From the NCBI GenBank assembly GCA_934254675.1, contig CAKQLP010000002.1, positions 124,001 to 188,000 of the forward strand: a stretch of 64,000 nucleotides of DNA, given 5' to 3'. Numbering within the stretch: the stretch's first letter is position 1; every line of letters begins with the position of its first letter. The stretch is from an uncultured Alphaproteobacteria bacterium (lineage in GTDB: Bacteria; Pseudomonadota; Alphaproteobacteria; RF32; CAG-239). This document shows, one piece after another, positions 8,762-15,821 of this stretch. The position numbers and the translations under genes are program-made. The notes below the pieces were generated by a model that was given only the letters and a program-made list of their open reading frames with translations, was not told the origin of the DNA and ran no database searches.

Positions 8762-10024
8762 ATGGAAGTTAATTTAACAACATTGAAAAACGGCTTGCGG
8801 GTGGTGACAGCTGAACGTCCGCAAACCGAAACTGTTTCTCTCGGAATTTGGGTGAATACCGGCAGTGCTTGTGAAACTCTGGATAGAAACGGTATTTCTC
8901 ATTTTGTGGAACATATGGTGTTTAAAGGCACTAAAAAGCGCAATTCTTTGCAAATTTCTGAGGATATAGAAAACGTGGGCGGTCAAACCAATGCTTATAC
9001 TTCACGCGAATTTACGGCTTTTTATGCTAAAATGCTTAAAAATGATTTGGAGTTGGCTACCGATGTTTTGGCCGATTTGGTGATGGCGCCGACTTTTGAC
9101 GCCGCGGAAATGGCTAAAGAAAAAGAAGTTGTGGTGCAAGAAATTAAACAAACCAATGATGACCCGAGCGATATTGTTTATGACTACTTTCAAGAAACGG
9201 CTTTTGCCAATCAGGCTTTGGGGCGAAGCATTTTGGGACCGGCGGAAAAAGTTCGTTCGTTTAACGCTGAAAAACTGCATAGCTATATGAATCATAATTA
9301 CGCGGCCGAAAATATAGTGGTTGCCGCCGTTGGTAATTTGAAACACAATGACTTTGTTAAAATGGTGGAAGATCGTATGTCCGGTTTGCGTGAAAAAACA
9401 GATTATGTAAAAGAAGCGCAACGATATACCGGCGGTTCGTCTATCAAAACCCGCGATATTGAGCAGGCACAGGTTTTGCTTGGCTTTGAAGGAGTGCCTT
9501 ATAACGATGCGGACTATTATCCGGTGACCGTGCTTTCGACATTGCTGGGTGGCAGTATGTCTTCTCGCTTATTCCAAGAAATTCGTGAAAAACGCGGCTT
9601 GGTTTATACGGTATATAGCTTTGCCAACGCTCACACCGGCAGCGGCATATTTGGAATTTATGCCGGATTGAATGAAGAGGAAATTAAACAATATGTTCCA
9701 GTAGTGGCTGATGAACTGAAAAAAATTGTCAATGACTATGTGTCTGATAGAGAATTGGAACGTGTAAAAGTTCAACTCAAGGCAAGTATGCTGATGGCTT
9801 TGGAAAGTTCTTCTTCCACCGCCGAAGTGATTGCTCGTCAATATTTGCTTTATAACCGCGTGATTCCTGTTGAAGAAATTGTGGAAAAAATCAATAGCAT
9901 ATCCAAAGAGGATATTCAGCGTTTGGCGCGTCGGGTTTTTGCCAGTAAACCAACTTATACGCTTTTGGGGAATTTACGGGATTATCCGAGTTATGATTTG
10001 GTTGAGAAGTATTTGCATTTTTAA
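8762..10024 (+). CDS. M16 family zinc protease (mitochondrial processing peptidase-like)
   Basis: The inverted zinc motif HFVEH is at residues 47-51 and the third ligand Glu127 sits in KEKEVVVQE, giving the HxxEH-(~75)-E signature of active pitrilysin-family proteases. The 420-residue length with two M16 half-domains, and GSMSSRLFQEIREKRGLVY in the C-terminal half, match the bacterial homologues of the beta subunit of mitochondrial processing peptidase found in alphaproteobacteria. There is no signal peptide, so it probably acts on peptides in the cytoplasm. It is followed after 47 bp by an AlbA_2 gene and rnhA on the same strand. Confidence 0.92.
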   Translation: MEVNLTTLKNGLRVVTAERPQTETVSLGIWVNTGSACETLDRNGISHFVEHMVFKGTKKRNSLQISEDIENVGGQTNAYTSREFTAFYAKMLKNDLELATDVLADLVMAPTFDAAEMAKEKEVVVQEIKQTNDDPSDIVYDYFQETAFANQALGRSILGPAEKVRSFNAEKLHSYMNHNYAAENIVVAAVGNLKHNDFVKMVEDRMSGLREKTDYVKEAQRYTGGSSIKTRDIEQAQVLLGFEGVPYNDADYYPVTVLSTLLGGSMSSRLFQEIREKRGLVYTVYSFANAHTGSGIFGIYAGLNEEEIKQYVPVVADELKKIVNDYVSDRELERVKVQLKASMLMALESSSSTAEVIARQYLLYNRVIPVEEIVEKINSISKEDIQRLARRVFASKPTYTLLGNLRDYPSYDLVEKYLHF

Positions 10025-10071
10025 GCGGAATATGATATCTTAACAAAAAGATGACAACCGGAGGCATTGCT

Positions 10072-11145
10072 ATGTCCAGAGCGGAAGATATTTTTGAAAA
10101 GCTGATTTATTTTGGTGAAGACGCCTTGGATGATTTTATTCGCGAACGGCAAACAGAGGAATTGTTTTTAGATTTTAAACAAGCTGCCTCAACAGGTAAG
10201 CACGGACAAGCTTTGTGTAGTGATGACAGGCGCAATCTTTCTAAATGTATTTCCGGTTTTGGCAATTCCGAAGGCGGTGTAATTATCTGGGGAGTTGAAT
10301 GTTCTCGAGATTGTGAAGTCGGCGATGTGGCAAAAAGCAAAGTTAAAGTTCACAATGTCCATCGTTTTATGAGTTGGGTAGAAAACGCCATCTCCGGCTG
10401 CACCATTCCGAGCCATAACAAAGTGCGCAATCATATAATTGCTTGTGATAAAAACGGCGATGGTTATTTGGCCACCTATATTCCTAAATCTGACTTGGCC
10501 CCGTTGATGACCACAATCGGCAGTCATATTTACATTCGTTCAGGTTCCAATAATGTACCGGCTCCATATTCGGTGATTGCCGGAATGTTTGGACGTCAGC
10601 CACAGCCTAATGTGGAATTGATGATAGAAAATCGCAAATTGGAAATTGTGCAGAACGACGAGGCGGAAATTCTTTATCTGAAAAGCAAAAAAGGTAAGGC
10701 TGTGCGCAAATATGTCAAAGTTTCGTTTGATGTCTTTTGCAAAAATGAAAGCAATGTGATTGCCAGCGAACTTTATCTGACTTGCACTACCGAGAATTAC
10801 GGCGGCGTTAATAACAAAGTGCGTTTTTTGGATTATAACCAGATGTATGCCATTCAGGGAATAGCGGGGCATTTGAACTTGATAACCAAGCCGGAATTAC
10901 GTCTGCCGCCGCGCGGAATTTTGAAATTTACAAGGATTGAGATAATTTTGTCACCGCTAGTTGAAGATGATTTGTTGCTTGATGGCGTGGTTGGAGCAGA
11001 GCGCGCCGCGCCGAAATCGTTTAGAATAAGCGGGTTGAAAAATAATTTACGTTCTTTTGTGGCTAAGGCTTTACGGACAAATGAAGAAAGTAACGAATGG
11101 CTGATTAATGAATTTTTTAACGAGTTTTTACGAAAAGTGGAATAA
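10072..11145 (+). CDS. AlbA_2 (Schlafen-type AAA_4) domain protein
   Basis: The N-terminal region carries the AlbA_2 pattern: LFLDFKQA, then LSKCISGFGNSEGGVIIWGVE near residues 53-75, with GSHIYIRSGSNN further on. This fold occurs in putative nucleic-acid-binding regulators and Schlafen-like proteins. The C-terminal half (about 180-357) matches nothing I recognise. I place the start at ATG 10072, preceded by GGAGG with eight-base spacing; the upstream in-frame ATG at 10051 has no ribosome site and itself precedes the GGAGG. The stop TAA directly abuts the rnhA start, implying translational coupling. The function is unknown; a nucleic-acid role is only suggested by the fold and its neighbour. 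Confidence 0.72.
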   Translation: MSRAEDIFEKLIYFGEDALDDFIRERQTEELFLDFKQAASTGKHGQALCSDDRRNLSKCISGFGNSEGGVIIWGVECSRDCEVGDVAKSKVKVHNVHRFMSWVENAISGCTIPSHNKVRNHIIACDKNGDGYLATYIPKSDLAPLMTTIGSHIYIRSGSNNVPAPYSVIAGMFGRQPQPNVELMIENRKLEIVQNDEAEILYLKSKKGKAVRKYVKVSFDVFCKNESNVIASELYLTCTTENYGGVNNKVRFLDYNQMYAIQGIAGHLNLITKPELRLPPRGILKFTRIEIILSPLVEDDLLLDGVVGAERAAPKSFRISGLKNNLRSFVAKALRTNEESNEWLINEFFNEFLRKVE

Positions 11146-11607
11146 ATGACGGCAAGAGTTGAAATTTTTACGGACGGAGCTTGTTCCGGTAACCCCGGAG
11201 TGGGCGGTTGGGGCGCAATTTTACGCTATAAGGATATTGAAAAAGAGTTAAGCGGTGGAGAAGAAAACACCACCAACAATCGTATGGAACTGATGGCCGT
11301 GATTATGGCGTTGAGCGCGCTTAAAACCAATTGCAATATTTCACTCTATACCGACAGCAAATATGTGATGAACGGCATTACCGAATGGTTGGCAAATTGG
11401 AAACGCAATAATTGGCGTACGGCTAATAAAAAGCAAGAGGTTAAAAATGTGGATTTGTGGCAACGATTGGATGAACTGACGCAACAGCATGAAATTCGCT
11501 GGCTGTGGGTGAAAGGACATAACGGTCATCCCGAAAACGAACGTTGTGATGCGCTTGCCCGCGGTGAAGTCGCAAAAATTAAAGATAAGTCAAGCAACGA
11601 TATATAA
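11146..11607 (+). CDS. rnhA: Ribonuclease HI
   Basis: Degrades the RNA strand of RNA-DNA hybrids. The catalytic set is complete: Asp10 ([11 protein letters not shown]), Glu48 (NNRMEL), Asp70 (YTDSKYV) and Asp135 (NERCDALA), with the mobile histidine at about 125 ([11 protein letters not shown]). Length is 153 residues, as in E. coli. Basic residues [12 protein letters not shown] around 85-96 form the usual substrate-binding protrusion. The ATG directly follows the stop of the AlbA_2 gene. Confidence 0.97.
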   Translation: MTARVEIFTDGACSGNPGVGGWGAILRYKDIEKELSGGEENTTNNRMELMAVIMALSALKTNCNISLYTDSKYVMNGITEWLANWKRNNWRTANKKQEVKNVDLWQRLDELTQQHEIRWLWVKGHNGHPENERCDALARGEVAKIKDKSSNDI

Positions 11608-11635
11608 AAATTTGCATTATTTAATATTTGAATGG

Positions 11636-11664
11636 TTGACAAAAAAACATTCTGGCGTTAATAT
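11636..11664 (+). promoter_or_regulatory. Strong sigma70-type promoter upstream of small ORF
   Basis: TTGACA (11636-11641) and TAATAT (11659-11664) are separated by exactly 17 bp. The stretch 11658-11676 matches 13119-13137, ahead of the DUF3015 gene, at 18 of 19 positions, so this promoter region may be a shared type. Confidence 0.7.
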
Positions 11665-11701
11665 ATACTTGTTTTATAAATAATTTAAATATTTTTGTGC
11701 T

Positions 11702-11818
11702 ATGGCAACTGTTGTTTCCGTTGTAGAGTCTGTTTTGGCTCTTGCTATACTGATTGTCTGTGGTATTGCAGCCATTTGGTTTATGTTAAAGAAAAAACAC
11801 ATCAAAAAAATGATGTGA
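11702..11818 (+). CDS. Possible 38-residue single-pass membrane protein
   Basis: ATG 11702 opens a 38-codon frame: a short N-terminus, a hydrophobic stretch of about 20 residues (VLALAILIVCGIAAIWFML) and a positively charged tail KKKHIKKMM. This is the typical layout of a small inner-membrane protein with the tail in the cytoplasm. A near-consensus promoter lies 38 bp upstream and a strong intrinsic terminator follows 15 bp after the stop, so it is a self-contained transcription unit. Against it, no convincing Shine-Dalgarno is seen before the ATG. The unit could instead be a small RNA. Confidence 0.5.
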   Translation: MATVVSVVESVLALAILIVCGIAAIWFMLKKKHIKKMM

Positions 11819-11832
11819 GACAACATGCTAAG

Positions 11833-11874
11833 AAAACGAGATTTTTGACTGATGGTCAAAAACCTCGTTTTTTT
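11833..11874 (+). terminator. Intrinsic terminator after the small ORF
   Basis: AAAACGAG plus TTTTTGAC pair with GTCAAAAA plus CTCGTTTT across the short loop TGATG, giving a long stem with one internal mismatch, followed by a run of seven T. Confidence 0.9.
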
Positions 11875-11973
11875 GTGTTGATAATATTAAGAATAAATTT
11901 AGACGACAAAATTAATTTTTGTAAAATATTTTGAAACAAAAATTGGTCTTTTTTTAACAAATTAAAATAATAT

Positions 11974-12002
11974 TTGACATAAATTGCAAAGTTTTATAGC
12001 TT
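11974..12002 (+). promoter_or_regulatory. Probable promoter of structured leader RNA copy 1
   Basis: TTGACA at 11974-11979 is followed by an AT-rich region; the best -10 candidates are TATAGC (15-bp spacing) or TAGCTT (17-bp). The -35 is perfect and the -10 weak, so the exact start is uncertain, but initiation just before 12008 would place the structured RNA at the 5' end of the transcript. Confidence 0.45.
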
Positions 12003-12007
12003 TATCT

Positions 12008-12229
12008 CTAGATAAAGGAGGCTTTATCTAGGGCGTCGAAAACCCTTTCAAATAATAACTAGTCGCTTTTGAGCATAAGCGACTTTAAATAGTTTATGCC
12101 GACTTCTGTTCTGTTGGACGGATGTCGGCTGAATAAGGCTATATGCTGAATAAGCCGAGCTGTTTTATATTTAGTTATTATTTGAACGGTTTTCGAACAT
12201 CCGCCCGCTTAAAGCGGGTTTTGTTTTGT
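12008..12229 (+). ncRNA. Structured leader RNA with terminal terminator, copy 1 (candidate cis-regulator)
   Basis: A 5' hairpin (12008-12017 with 12022-12031) is followed by GGGCG (12031-12035), which can pair with CGCCC (12202-12206). A long-range stem pairs 12036-12044 with 12188-12196 (9 bp) and 12048-12061 with 12172-12185 (14 bp). Inside are hairpins 12061-12068/12077-12084, 12098-12103/12124-12129 and 12137-12140/12153-12156. The intrinsic terminator is CCCGC (12204-12208) with GCGGG (12214-12218) and a T-rich tail. CGCCC and CCCGC share three bases, so outer helix and terminator exclude each other. The pilin-like start codon follows 25 bp later. A second copy at 56310-56520 keeps the fold with changed stem sequence. 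No known RNA class matches as far as I can tell. Confidence 0.75.
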
Positions 12230-12253
12230 ATAACAATAAACGGAGTTGGAAAC

Positions 12254-13063
12254 ATGTTCAATAATTTGAAAAGAAAAATAATGTTTTGCTTAGATAAAGT
12301 CATTTTCGGCTTTATTCCGAGAATCCACTTGAAACATCATGCTTTATGCTGTCATTATCGGGCTTGTCCCGATAATCTAGATCCTCGGGTCAAGCCCGAG
12401 GATGACAAGAGGTTGGTCAAGCCCGAGGATGACTATAAAATAGCGCAGTGCGGTCGTTCTATGATTGAAATGCTGGGTGTGCTCGCCATTATCGGTGTCC
12501 TGTCCGTCGGAGGTATTGCCGGTTATTCCAGCGCCATGGAAAAATGGAAATTAAATGAAACATTGGTTGGGTATAATCATTTGATGTACGGTCTTTTAGA
12601 GTATGAGGTTTCTTTAAGAACTTTGGAATCCGGCAGTGGATATTATTTATTAGAAGATGTTATTTCCAGCTTAAATCTATTGCCGGAAAATTGGAAAAAT
12701 ACTGGCGGCTTTATATATGATCCTGCGGGAAACCGCTTTCGCCCGTTTATTCGTCATAACCGTTTTGTTTTTGATGTATATATAGGAAATACGAAAAAAG
12801 TTGAAGATAAAAGAGTTCAAGATGCGTTTTCATATAAAATGTGCTTAAACCTTATGAGTAACTTGCTCAAACCGATGCATAATCTGATTTATATGACAGG
12901 TATTTATAGAGACAGCGGTTATAATAAATATCTGTATGGGGATTCATCTTGTGATAATGAAGGACAAAAATGCTTGAGCGACGCAACATTGTCTGATATG
13001 CAAAATATATGTAACTCTTGTGTGCTGAATGAAGAGTTTTGCATATTCCTTATAGAATTCTAA
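12254..13063 (+). CDS. Pilin-like protein with 67-residue leader, downstream of structured RNA
   Basis: The N-terminal class III signal GRSMIEMLGVLAIIGVLSVG places cleavage after Gly67 with Glu at +5; the mature protein would be 202 residues. The C-terminal end has a cysteine pattern (SSCDNEGQKCLSD..., then MQNICNSCV...EEFC) resembling the pilin-like protein at 3112-4332. I take ATG 12254 because ACGGAG stands shortly upstream; the in-frame ATG at 12143 lies inside the structured RNA. The leader contains translated palindromic repeats (12299-12433) giving FGFIPRI and LDPRVKPEDD. A pilus or secretion role is inferred from the N-terminus only. Confidence 0.75.
   Translation: MFNNLKRKIMFCLDKVIFGFIPRIHLKHHALCCHYRACPDNLDPRVKPEDDKRLVKPEDDYKIAQCGRSMIEMLGVLAIIGVLSVGGIAGYSSAMEKWKLNETLVGYNHLMYGLLEYEVSLRTLESGSGYYLLEDVISSLNLLPENWKNTGGFIYDPAGNRFRPFIRHNRFVFDVYIGNTKKVEDKRVQDAFSYKMCLNLMSNLLKPMHNLIYMTGIYRDSGYNKYLYGDSSCDNEGQKCLSDATLSDMQNICNSCVLNEEFCIFLIEF
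12299..12433. repeat. Palindromic element cluster inside pilin-like leader
   Basis: A half element (12299-12326) is followed by a complete 56-bp bipartite element at 12351-12406 (GTCAT, hairpin TATCGGG/CCCGATA, hairpin CCTCGGG/CCCGAGG, ATGAC) and a partial tandem copy ending GATGAC at 12433. The whole cluster is read in frame by the pilin-like gene. Confidence 0.85.
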
Positions 13064-13162
13064 AAATATAAAACCTGTGCAAAAGTTACAGAGAATGTGT
13101 ACTTTTGTTTACTTTTTGTTAAGATATACTTGTTTTAAGTACTTTTTTACAAGGAGCGTAAA

Positions 13163-13618
13163 ATGAAAAAAATTTTAGGAACAATGGCAGTTTTATCTGT
13201 TGTATGTTTGGCTGGTACCGCTCACGCTGTTGACAGCACCGGCGGTTGCGGTTTGGGCTCTATGGCTTGGCGCGGTCAAAGCGGTGTAATTCCTCAGTCT
13301 TTGGCTATGACCACCAACTCTTGGTTTTCTAACACTATTGGTGTGACGATGGGAACTTCCGGCTGTGACCCTAACGGTCGTGTAACCGGCGGTACGGGTC
13401 GTATGACTTTGGCATTTTTGCAAGACAATATGGAACAGTTTGCAATGGACGCAGCGGCAGGACGTGGCGAAACCATTGAAACTTTGGCCGGTATCTTAGA
13501 CATGGATAGTGAAACTTTGGGTAAAGAAGTTCAACAAAACTTTGCTTATATTTTCCCTAACGATAATGTAGAAGCTGCTGATGTGGCTTTGAAAGTTATG
13601 GAAATTGCCAAGGCTTAA
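13163..13618 (+). CDS. DUF3015 family secreted protein
   Basis: 151 residues with a signal peptide (cleavage likely after AHA at residue 22). The mature part begins with the family hallmark TGGCGLGSMAW, followed by MTTNSWFSNTIGVTMGTSGC, which is the DUF3015 pattern with two conserved cysteines. AAGGAG precedes ATG 13163, and a TATACT -10 box lies at 13125-13130 in a sequence shared with the small-ORF promoter at 11636-11664. A terminator follows directly. Family function is unknown; a periplasmic or outer-surface location is likely. Confidence 0.85.
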   Translation: MKKILGTMAVLSVVCLAGTAHAVDSTGGCGLGSMAWRGQSGVIPQSLAMTTNSWFSNTIGVTMGTSGCDPNGRVTGGTGRMTLAFLQDNMEQFAMDAAAGRGETIETLAGILDMDSETLGKEVQQNFAYIFPNDNVEAADVALKVMEIAKA

Positions 13619-13633
13619 TTGCTGAAATAAGGG

Positions 13634-13688
13634 AAAGCCGCTCTGTTGCCGTAAATAATTTTTTTGAGGGTAGAGGGCGGCTTTTTTA
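13634..13688 (+). terminator. Intrinsic terminator after the DUF3015 gene
   Basis: AAGCCGCTCT (13635-13644) pairs with AGGGCGGCTT (13674-13683) with one wobble, followed by a T-run. The next gene starts only a few bases later, so some readthrough or a separate promoter inside the loop is expected. Confidence 0.75.
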
Positions 13689-13697
13689 TTTGTGCGT

Positions 13698-15491
13698 ATG
13701 CGGAAAATTCTGATTTTTTTTAGTGCTTTATTGTGGTGCGGCGCGGCTATGGCTGTGGAAAGTCCGGCGTATGATGTGTCGTGGCTGAAGTTGTTGCATT
13801 ATCATAAAACGCTTAACGGTTACCAGGGTTTAGTGGAAAATCAGGAATTTTATATAAGTTCGGACGGGCGAAACAATCCGCAAGCGGAATTTGCGGCAGA
13901 AATAGAAGCTTTTTCTAAAGGTGAAGAAAAGTGCCGCTTTCCGGCAAGATTTAACTATCTGAAACAGCTAAAAAAAGTGCAGGGTGATTTAAGCGGGTGC
14001 AAGGATTATCAGCAATTTATGCACGACGTGCGTCCGAATGGTATCACGATTTTGTTTACCAACGCGTATATGAGCAATCCGGCTTCGTTGTTTGGGCATA
14101 CGTTGGTGCGTATAGACACAGCGCGCAAGGGAACGCAAATGTTGGCGCATGGCTCAAATTTTGGAGCGGATTCCGGAACGGAATATGGCGTGATGTTTGC
14201 GCTCAAAGGTTTGTTCGGCGGATATCTTGGGGTATATAGCGTCAGCCCATATTGGGAAATAATAAACACTTATAATAATATTGAAAATAGAGATATTTGG
14301 GAATACAATCTTAATTTAACAGATGAAGAAAAACAGAAATTTGTTGACCATCTGTATGAAATGCGTCAAGCCAAAATCCGCTATTATTTTTTGAGTAAAA
14401 ATTGCTCGTATATGATTTTGGAGTTGCTGGAGGCGGTGCGTCCGAGTTTAGAGCTGACTAAGCAATATCCGGCGTGGGTGATTCCGTTGGATACGCTAAA
14501 AACCATTAATAATGAGCCGAATTTGGTTAAGTCGCAAAACTATCGTCCGGCGCGTTATACGCAGATTCAAAAATTGTTAAAGGCAATGAATAATGCGCAA
14601 TATCAGGCGTTTTTACACGGTGTAGAAGAACATGATTTTACGGCGGAAAATCTGACTGATGACGAAAAATCAGAAGTTTATGAAGCAGTTTATCAGTATT
14701 TTCAATATGAATACACCGCCGGAAACATGCCGCTGAAAGATTATCGAAAAGCCAGTTTCGGCGTGTTGCGTAAACGCAGTGCCCTGCCGATTGTTGAAAA
14801 AGCTAAGCCGGTTGGGGAAAATCCGGCCTTATCGCATGATTCTATGCAAATATCATTCAGCGGCGGAGCAGAACGCCACAAAAGTTTTGAAGAAGTTGAA
14901 ATTCGTCCCGCTTATACCGCTTTAACCGACAGTAGTTTCGGGTTGGTTAAAGGGGCGGAAATCAGCGTGATGTCCAGCAAATGGCGGTATTATAATCAAT
15001 CTCACAAAACTGTTTTGCAAAATTTTGCACCGATAAAAATTAAATCATTAGTGCCGGCGGGCAGGGTGTTTAATCCGATTTCCTATGCGGTCGGTGCGGA
15101 AATTAAACGCGACTATAATCCGCAGAATTATGATGAAGGTTATATTGGTTACGGCTATGGCGGAGTGGGTAAAACCATTGTTTTGCCGGCAGATATTTGG
15201 CTTTATAGTTTGTTGAAAATCAATGGTGCGTACGGCGGTTTTATTCCGCATAACAGTTGGGGCGGATTGGCTCCGGAAATCGGCGTTTTGAAAGATTTTG
15301 GCGTGGTGCGGCTGCATTTTAACGCCGAAAAAACTTGGGCAACCCGCAAATTTGGCGACAGATTGGTTTACAAAGCCGCCGCGGCGTTGGGTTTGACCGA
15401 TAATTTGTCACTGGAAATCGGCTATGAAGGCAGTCATAACATCGGCCGAAACAGCGAAAGCTGGCAACTTTGGCTACGAAAAAGTTTTTAG
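13698..15491 (+). CDS. Lnb/DUF4105 periplasmic domain protein with possible outer-membrane barrel C-terminus
   Basis: About 597 residues. A signal peptide ends near AAMA. The first half carries the DUF4105 (Lnb N-terminal) hallmarks: TNAYMSNPASLFGHTLVRID, then the Cys-containing KNCSYMILELLEAVRP. In Enterococcus, Lnb transfers acyl chains within lipoproteins; whether proteobacterial relatives do so is unknown. The C-terminal 200 residues are rich in alternating hydrophobic strands and end in Phe (WLRKSF), the typical terminus of an outer-membrane beta-barrel. An in-frame GTG at 13692 is an alternative start. No close same-strand neighbour follows. Confidence 0.75.
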   Translation: MRKILIFFSALLWCGAAMAVESPAYDVSWLKLLHYHKTLNGYQGLVENQEFYISSDGRNNPQAEFAAEIEAFSKGEEKCRFPARFNYLKQLKKVQGDLSGCKDYQQFMHDVRPNGITILFTNAYMSNPASLFGHTLVRIDTARKGTQMLAHGSNFGADSGTEYGVMFALKGLFGGYLGVYSVSPYWEIINTYNNIENRDIWEYNLNLTDEEKQKFVDHLYEMRQAKIRYYFLSKNCSYMILELLEAVRPSLELTKQYPAWVIPLDTLKTINNEPNLVKSQNYRPARYTQIQKLLKAMNNAQYQAFLHGVEEHDFTAENLTDDEKSEVYEAVYQYFQYEYTAGNMPLKDYRKASFGVLRKRSALPIVEKAKPVGENPALSHDSMQISFSGGAERHKSFEEVEIRPAYTALTDSSFGLVKGAEISVMSSKWRYYNQSHKTVLQNFAPIKIKSLVPAGRVFNPISYAVGAEIKRDYNPQNYDEGYIGYGYGGVGKTIVLPADIWLYSLLKINGAYGGFIPHNSWGGLAPEIGVLKDFGVVRLHFNAEKTWATRKFGDRLVYKAAAALGLTDNLSLEIGYEGSHNIGRNSESWQLWLRKSF

Positions 15492-15596
15492 AGAAAAATA
15501 TTAAATTTTAGCCGGTTTGATTGTTTTAGCGGTATTCGTTACAGCGCTAATTTATATTATATGCTTATAGCTTTCATTCTTAACCATACTTTAAAT

Positions 15597-15724
15597 GTCA
15601 TTATCGGGCTTGTCCCGATAATCTGGATCCTCGAGTCAAACCCGAGGATGACAATAGGAAGAGGATGTGCGCCATACCCGAGGATGACAATATTAAAGGG
15701 GCATGTGTTAAGTCCGAGGATGAC
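15597..15724. repeat. Intergenic cluster of palindromic elements
   Basis: A complete 56-bp bipartite element (15597-15652) is nearly identical to 12351-12406. It is followed by two decayed fragments ending in CCGAGGATGAC (to 15688 and 15724). This fills much of the 330-bp gap between the Lnb-like gene and convergent recG; I see no gene, terminator or RNA in the remainder. Confidence 0.85.
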
Positions 15725-15821
15725 GAGAGTAGTGATGTAAGCACAAGCATTTTTGAACACACCTAAAATAGGTGCGGTTTTTCCCTTTCCCAATAATGAG
15801 AATATGTATTATTTATAATCT

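Noticed and set aside
12008..12229. Integron attC site or retron/DGR RNA
   Set aside because: The RNA lies before, not after, the gene; there is no integrase or reverse transcriptase in the window and no template/variable repeat pair.
12143..12253. Upstream start of the pilin-like gene at 12143
   Set aside because: This in-frame ATG is inside the structured leader RNA and before its terminator; ATG 12254 has a ribosome site.
15597..15724. CRISPR array
   Set aside because: The repeated CCGAGGATGAC pieces are palindromic fragments of unequal length with no regular spacers and no cas genes nearby.
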